Positions 28,862-33,855 of a stretch of DNA of 33,855 bases are shown here, in pieces. Position numbers and translations under genes: made by a program. The stretch spans positions 1-33,855 of the forward strand of contig JAJYHU010000089.1 of assembly GCA_021784615.1 (NCBI GenBank). The letters are read 5' to 3'. Under the pieces are notes generated by a model. It was not told the origin of the DNA, ran no database searches, and saw nothing but the letters and a program-made list of their open reading frames with translations. Within the stretch, counting starts at the first letter, position 1. Each line of letters starts with the position of its first letter. The stretch is from Acidobacteriota bacterium (GTDB taxonomy: Bacteria > Acidobacteriota > Terriglobia > UBA7540).

Positions 28862-29380
28862 ATGAGCCTAAAGCTCTTGCAGGCCGCAATCGTTGCCGTA
28901 GTTCTCGGTTTATGGTTGTCGGTTACCGCCCCGGCCAAGGCCCAGGCACAAGGGGCCACTCCGTCCGGTTCGTCAACCGCGAAGACAAAGACATCAGACA
29001 CCTCTGCCAAGCTGCCGCTCAAGGATATCACCCTCGTGAGCACCTCCAAGGCGGCCCGCGAAGCCGCCTTGAAAACAAAAACCCAGGCGCCAGGAAAGTC
29101 CGCGTCGAAATCCGGGCAAGTGGCGGGCGATGGAGTAATGGAGTTTCAGCTCGCCAGACAGGAATCATCAGCCAGATATGATTCCGGAACGGTTCAGGTG
29201 AAGGATGGCAAGAAGCACGTGCTTAAGGACATTCACGGAACCATTTACGGCGCGACGGGCGCTCAAGGTGTTGCGGGCAGATCCACTGCTGGGGCCATCG
29301 GGGCGGCTACGAGCGGCGGGAAATTCAACATTTTCGTCGAAGGTCAGAACTCGCAAGCAAAGAATCCAGCCCGCCATTAG
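28862..29380 (+). CDS. Secreted hypothetical protein
   Basis: Signal peptide MSLKLLQAAIVAVVLGLWLSVTAPAKAQAQG; no recognised family; C-terminus HGTIYGATGAQGVAGRSTAGAIGAATSGGKFNIFVEG. The next gene starts 3 nt after its stop. Confidence 0.65.
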   Translation: MSLKLLQAAIVAVVLGLWLSVTAPAKAQAQGATPSGSSTAKTKTSDTSAKLPLKDITLVSTSKAAREAALKTKTQAPGKSASKSGQVAGDGVMEFQLARQESSARYDSGTVQVKDGKKHVLKDIHGTIYGATGAQGVAGRSTAGAIGAATSGGKFNIFVEGQNSQAKNPARH

Positions 29381-29383
29381 CTG

Positions 29384-30330
29384 ATGAGCATTGATTTATA
29401 TTCAAAAAGACGACGGAGCGTATGTGAGCTTCTGTCAGATTTCCCGCATCCCGCATGGGCGGCGATTTTCCTTTTTTTCTTTCTTGGTTCTTGCGGCCGG
29501 CTCTCCGCAGCCTCGCCGACCACGGTCGAGTGCGGCTCCGTCCCGAGCGTCAACCTTCATCGGGCCGTGGGTTATTGCATTGATCTTCCGGCTGACTACG
29601 CTTCCACGGCTCCGAAGCGCTATCCCGCGCTCTATTTTTTGCACGGCTTGTTCGGGAATGACCATTGCTGGGCCGATCGCGGCAGGAAGGGCGTTTTTGA
29701 TCGTCTAACCGCCAAAGGAACGATCGGAAAATTTCTGGTTGTCATGCCAGACGGAGGTTAGACGTTTTATATCAATTCCGAAGACGGCCAGGACCGCTAC
29801 GAGGATTTCTTCATCCGGGAATTCGTTCCCTTCATCGATCAACACTACAGGACTCTTGCGGAACGGGACGCGCGCGGGATCAGCGGCCTCTCGATGGGAG
29901 GTTACGGCGCGCTGCACCTCGCGATGCGCCATGCCGACGTTTTCGGTTCGGTCGGCACCCACAGCGCCGTCCTGCTGCCAGGTTTCCGAACCCGATCCCA
30001 ACCGACGGCCGCCGGGGATTTTACGCCCGCATTCTCCGGCACGCCTTTGGATCTCCTCTCAACCAGGCCTACTGGGAAAAGAACAGCCCGCTTACGCTTG
30101 CCGAACATCCTGAACGCTTCAAGGGCCTGAAAATCTATTTTGACTGCGGGGACCAGGACCGTTACGGCTTTGAAAAAGGCGCGGCACTGCTTGATGAAAT
30201 TTTGAACAAAGAGAATTATCCGCATGAATATTTCCTTCGTCCCGGCGATCATGGCTGGAGCTTCCCTGATCAATACATGAAGTATTCTCTGCTCTTCGAA
30301 TGGCGGATATTCGAAAAAGCCGAGCAGTAA
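29384..30330 (+). pseudogene. Secreted esterase (esterase D/antigen 85-like) disrupted by an internal TAG and a frameshift
   Basis: Frame 2: ...YPALYFLHGLFGNDHCWADRG...VVMPDGG-TAG(29759-29761)-TFYINSEDGQDRYEDFFIREFVPFIDQHY...GISGLSMGGYGALHLAMRHADVF; continues in frame 1 from about 30020 as FGSPLNQAYWEKNSPLTLAEHPERFKGLKIYFDCGDQDRYGFEKGAALLDEIL...LRPGDHGWSF to TAA at 30328-30330. Confidence 0.85.
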
Positions 30331-30554
30331 CAAAGCAAGTCAAGGCACAGGAATCTAGAACCGTCGTCTCTCATCAGGAAACAAAGCGAGCAGGAGTACG
30401 GCGTTATGAAGGGTTTTTCACGCATGGCTTTCGGCATTCACCCTTTGCCATCTCCGGCGGAACTCCAAATTCGCGCTTGCTCGTTCGACCGTCTAAGCGC
30501 AAAGATGCATATCCGCAACTCCGAGATGAAGCAGAGGCATGAGGAGTGAAAAAC

Positions 30555-31775
30555 ATGACTTCAAGAGAAAGAGTCCTTGCCGCTTTTGCTCATCAGGAAT
30601 CCGACCAGGTCCCGATCGACCTTTCCGGACATCGGTCGTCGGGAATCGCCGCAATAAGCTACGCCAAGTTGCGCAAGCATCTCGGCCTTCCAAGTAAACC
30701 AATCCGCGTATATGACCCTATTCAACAACTGGCCATCGTGGATGAGGATGTGCTGGACCGATTTGCGGTGGACACCATCGAACTTGGGCGTGGCTTTGCC
30801 CTGGAAGATGAAGCGTGGGCAGATTGGGTGTTGCCGGATGGTTCCCCTTGTCAGATGCCTGTGTGGGCTCTGCCTGAACGCGCGGAAGGGGGATGGATCT
30901 ACCGGTCAAAAACCGGAAGGGTCATCGCGCGCATGCCGGACGGGGCCTTGTATTTCGAACAGGCGTATTTCCCATTCGCTGACATGGCGGGCCCGAAAAG
31001 CCTTGAGGCGGCCATGCAGGAATCGATGTGGCACTCGATTGCCAGCCCTCCGGGGCCTCTCGCGGATGGCATGGAAGGGCTCAAACGCTTTGGCGAGGGG
31101 GCAAAGAGACTGTGCGCGGAGACCGACAGAGCGATTTTAGCGCTGTTCGGAGGCAACCTCCTCGAGTCGGGGCAGTTCCTTTACCGTAATGACAACTTCT
31201 TTATGCTCCTGGCCGGCGAGCCCAAGAAAGCGCACGATTTTCTTGACCGGTTAGTTGAGATTCATCTCGCAAATCTCGAGAAATTTCTGGGCGCCGTGGG
31301 ACCTTACATCGATATCATTCTCTTTGGGGACGATCTCGGGATGCAATCCGGACCGCAGATCTCTCCGGCCATGTACCAAGAGTTTTTCAAGCCCCGGCAC
31401 AGTCTGATGTGGAAGCGCGCGAAAGAACTGGCTGACGTAAAAGTCATGCTGCACTGCTGCGGCGGCGTCCGGCAACTTCTTCCCGACCTCATCGACGCTG
31501 GCCTCGATGCCATAAATCCCGTCCAGATCACCTGCACGGGAATGGATTCCAGAGAGTTGAAGCGCGAGTATGGGAAGGACCTGGTCTTTTGGGGCGGCGG
31601 ATGCAACACACAGGAAGTCTTGCCGAAGGCTGCGCCTGAGGCGATTCGGCGCCACGTCAAGAAGCAGATCGAAATTTTCAGGCCGGGAGGCGGGTTCGTT
31701 TTCCAGCAGGTGCACAACATCCTGGCTGATATTCCTCCAGAAAACGTTGTTGCGATGCTCGACGCGGTTCGTTGA
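30555..31775 (+). CDS. Uroporphyrinogen decarboxylase (URO-D/MtaA) family protein
   Basis: TSRERVLAAFAHQESDQVPIDLSGHRSSGI, ILFGDDLGMQSGPQISPAMYQEFFKPRHSLMW, VMLHCCGGVRQLLPDLIDAGLDAINPVQ. ATG at 30555 preceded by GAGGAG. Confidence 0.88.
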   Translation: MTSRERVLAAFAHQESDQVPIDLSGHRSSGIAAISYAKLRKHLGLPSKPIRVYDPIQQLAIVDEDVLDRFAVDTIELGRGFALEDEAWADWVLPDGSPCQMPVWALPERAEGGWIYRSKTGRVIARMPDGALYFEQAYFPFADMAGPKSLEAAMQESMWHSIASPPGPLADGMEGLKRFGEGAKRLCAETDRAILALFGGNLLESGQFLYRNDNFFMLLAGEPKKAHDFLDRLVEIHLANLEKFLGAVGPYIDIILFGDDLGMQSGPQISPAMYQEFFKPRHSLMWKRAKELADVKVMLHCCGGVRQLLPDLIDAGLDAINPVQITCTGMDSRELKREYGKDLVFWGGGCNTQEVLPKAAPEAIRRHVKKQIEIFRPGGGFVFQQVHNILADIPPENVVAMLDAVR

Positions 31776-31820
31776 CAATGGAACTTGCGATTGCCAAAAG
31801 GAGAATCAAGCTCAACGGTT

Positions 31821-32585
31821 ATGTCGAATACCATAAATGTTCTTGCACTCTTTGCTCACCCGGATGACGCGGAATTCCTTTGCGCCGGGACGCTGGCTCA
31901 TCTTGCATCGCGCGGCGCAGGTATCCACCTTGCAACGATGTCGGCGGGAGATTGCGGGAGCACGACTCTCGCGTCTTCCAAGATTGCGGCCTTGCGCCAG
32001 CGCGAAGCTGCGCGTGCCGCTTCATTGATTGGGGCCCGGTACCACTGTCTGAAGGGCAAAGACCTGCTTGTCTTTTATGACCATCCGCATCTGAACAAGG
32101 TGATGGAACTTGTCCGGCGAGTGCGCCCGTCGCTCGTTTTCACTCACTCGCCGGTTGATTACATGGCTGACCATGAGATGGTAAGCCGTCTAATTCAAAC
32201 CGCTTGCTTCGGCGCAATGGCGCCTAACTACAAGACCGGCCATCGAAATCCGGCGCCTCCATTGCCCGGCGTCCCTCATCTCTATTACGCCGACGCCTTC
32301 GGCCGGCGAGACATCCTGGGCCACAAAATAGCCTCCGGCATCTACGTCGACATCAGCAAGACGCTCAAGCGGAAGGAAGAAATGCTGGCCTGCCACGAAA
32401 GTCAGCAGGCATGGCTCAAGACACAACAAGAGATACCCGGAACGCTCTTTGCGATGCGCAAGATGTCGCAAGAAGTTGGAAAAAGCGGCGGCTTCCGTTG
32501 GGCGGAAGGTTTTCGACAACACCTTGGTCAAGGATTTCCTGCCGATAATCTCCTCAAAAAGCTGCTCGGCAGATTAGTTCGATAG
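31821..32585 (+). CDS. PIG-L family deacetylase
   Basis: VLALFAHPDDAEFLCAGTLAHLASRGAGIHLATMSAGDCGS (AHPDDAE), VRPSLVFTHSPVDYMADHEMVSRLI, SGIYVDISKTLKRKEEMLACHESQ. Confidence 0.93.
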   Translation: MSNTINVLALFAHPDDAEFLCAGTLAHLASRGAGIHLATMSAGDCGSTTLASSKIAALRQREAARAASLIGARYHCLKGKDLLVFYDHPHLNKVMELVRRVRPSLVFTHSPVDYMADHEMVSRLIQTACFGAMAPNYKTGHRNPAPPLPGVPHLYYADAFGRRDILGHKIASGIYVDISKTLKRKEEMLACHESQQAWLKTQQEIPGTLFAMRKMSQEVGKSGGFRWAEGFRQHLGQGFPADNLLKKLLGRLVR

Positions 32586-32756
32586 CCCGCATAAAACCGC
32601 ATCGCACCCTGGCATTCTCGCTGCGCCAACGAACGCCGGAATCCCAAACAGGGACCGGAGCACTCCTCGTTTGACAACGTTGAAAACCTATTCCCGGCGG
32701 TTCGAAGAACTTGCAGAAAACCATCTTCCGGAGGACAACGAGTGTGTTCGGGTTTC

Positions 32757-32786
32757 TTCGACGGAATCTGCAATGAAAGTTATAAT
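32757..32786 (+). promoter_or_regulatory. Candidate sigma70-type promoter upstream of the POTRA/BamA-like gene
   Basis: TTCGAC (32757-32762), 18-nt spacer, TATAAT (32781-32786). Confidence 0.3.
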
Positions 32787-32905
32787 AAAAAGGGCCGAAT
32801 TCGCTTTATTGACTGCTCAAAGCGTTCGGGGGTGAAGCGCAATCTCTTGTCGGGAACTCTGCACCAAACTTCGCTGCCACAAGGGCTCCCGCGCACAATC
32901 CCATG

Positions 32906-33855
32906 TGCGGGACAAAGCATTCTGGTGCGCACCGCTAAGCAAGCTTCTTAGGCGCGCGTTTATCGGGCTGGTTCTCACCTGGCTTGGATGCGTAGGGTGG
33001 GTCCTGGCGTCTCCCCCAAAGTGGGGACGCACGGTTATTCGCATCAGCCTTAAGACCGACGCCGACCTCCCTCTCTCCCGATTTAAAGCACAAATCCTAC
33101 AGCAGACCGGCGAACCGCTCGATGCAGCCAAAGTGGATGAAAGCCTAAAGAAGCTTTACGCCACGGGCCGATTTGTTGATCTCCGGGCTGATGCCGAAGC
33201 CGTTTCTGGCGGTATTGAGCTCGTTTTTGTAGGAAAGGCCCAGTATTTTATAGGAGTTGTGCGGGCAGCGGGAACCTTCAAACCGCTCAACCGGGGTACG
33301 CTTGTCGCGGCTGCCCGACTCTCGCTGGGGAATCCATTAAACAAACGTGATCTCACGCGAGCCAAGAACAACATCCAACAAGTTCTCAACGACAACGGCT
33401 TCTATCAGCCTAAAATCCAGACCCAAGTCGTCCGCGATCGGGAAACCCAAACAGCAAACGTCCTTTTCACGGTCAACTCCGGTTCGCCAGCCCGCCTCAA
33501 CAAGATTATTTTTGCCGGGCAGCCTGCCTTTCCCGCAGGGCGCTTGTGCTCAGTCGCCGGGTGGAAGGAAGGCCGTCACCTGACTTCATCCGACATCGAA
33601 AAAGGCATCTACAAAATCCACAATTTCTATATGAAGCACGGCTACCTAAAGGCCAATACCACCATTCAAAAGCGAGTCTTTGAACCCAAAAGCAACACCG
33701 AAGAACTCTACCTAGAATCGGAAGCCGGCCCTCTGATTCAGGTGCGAGTGCGCGGGGCCAAAGTGTCGAAATCAAAGCTCCGAAATATCCTGCCGGTATA
33801 TCAGGATGGCGTGACGGATGAACAGGCCTTGAAAAGGGGAGCCGATGCCCTCAAA
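32906..33855 (+). CDS. POTRA-containing outer-membrane assembly protein (BamA/TamA-like), 3' truncated by window edge
   Basis: My own translation of the open frame from GTG 32906: VRDKAFWCAPLSKLLRRAFIGLVLTWLGCVGWVLASPPKWGRTVIRISLKTDADLPLSRFKAQILQQTGEPLDAAKVDESLKKLYATGRFVDLRADAEAV..., then repeated POTRA-like segments (LSLGNPLNKRDLTRAKNNIQQVLNDNGFYQPKIQ; LTSSDIEKGIYKIHNFYMKHGYLKANT). Not in the ORF track because no stop lies inside the window. Confidence 0.8.

Noticed and set aside
29759-29761. Possible TAG recoding (readthrough or pyrrolysine-like) in the esterase
   Set aside because: A frameshift follows about 250 nt later in the same gene, so pseudogenisation or sequence error is simpler. 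No other conserved in-frame TAG was seen.
1-33855. CRISPR arrays, tRNA/rRNA genes, transposases, phage or defence systems
   Set aside because: Reading both strands and the ORF track gave no direct-repeat/spacer pattern, no tRNA-like T-loop signature I could support, and no recombinase, transposase or defence-family protein.

Overview
The window reads as a chromosomal segment from a GC-rich bacterium, probably Acidobacteriota. That placement is an inference from gene content (a DUF1800/DUF1501 pair, LpxC, a BamA/TamA-like protein); no phylogenetic marker was aligned. I found no rRNA, tRNA, CRISPR array, transposase or phage module. The left part carries a DUF1501 + DUF1800 pair, a decayed APC permease, a DinB-like protein, polA, lpxC, a Glu/Leu dehydrogenase, a sialate O-acetylesterase-like enzyme, and rpsO-pnp. 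The middle part carries a minus-strand GT2 - PTPS - PTPS - FolE - SDR cluster with overlapping start and stop codons, then a TlpA-like thioredoxin. Next comes a second minus-strand cluster: zinc-ribbon membrane protein - FAD/polyferredoxin membrane oxidoreductase - Cu P1B-ATPase. The right part carries a Zn-dependent alcohol dehydrogenase, a LarA-like protein, a small secreted orphan, a disrupted esterase, a UroD/MtaA-like protein, a PIG-L deacetylase, and a truncated POTRA/BamA-like protein that is missing from the supplied ORF track. The best candidates for something under-described are: (1) the membrane flavoprotein next to the Cu-ATPase, which looks circularly permuted and suggests a cupric reductase/Cu exporter module; (2) the translationally coupled double-PTPS/FolE/SDR/GT operon, which suggests a tetrahydrobiopterin-like pterin pathway; and (3) the DNA polymerase I, which has a basic insertion of about 37 aa in the 5'-nuclease H3TH region, a degenerate proofreading domain, and Tyr at the Taq F667-equivalent position. 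All functional calls come from motif reading by eye, without database searches.
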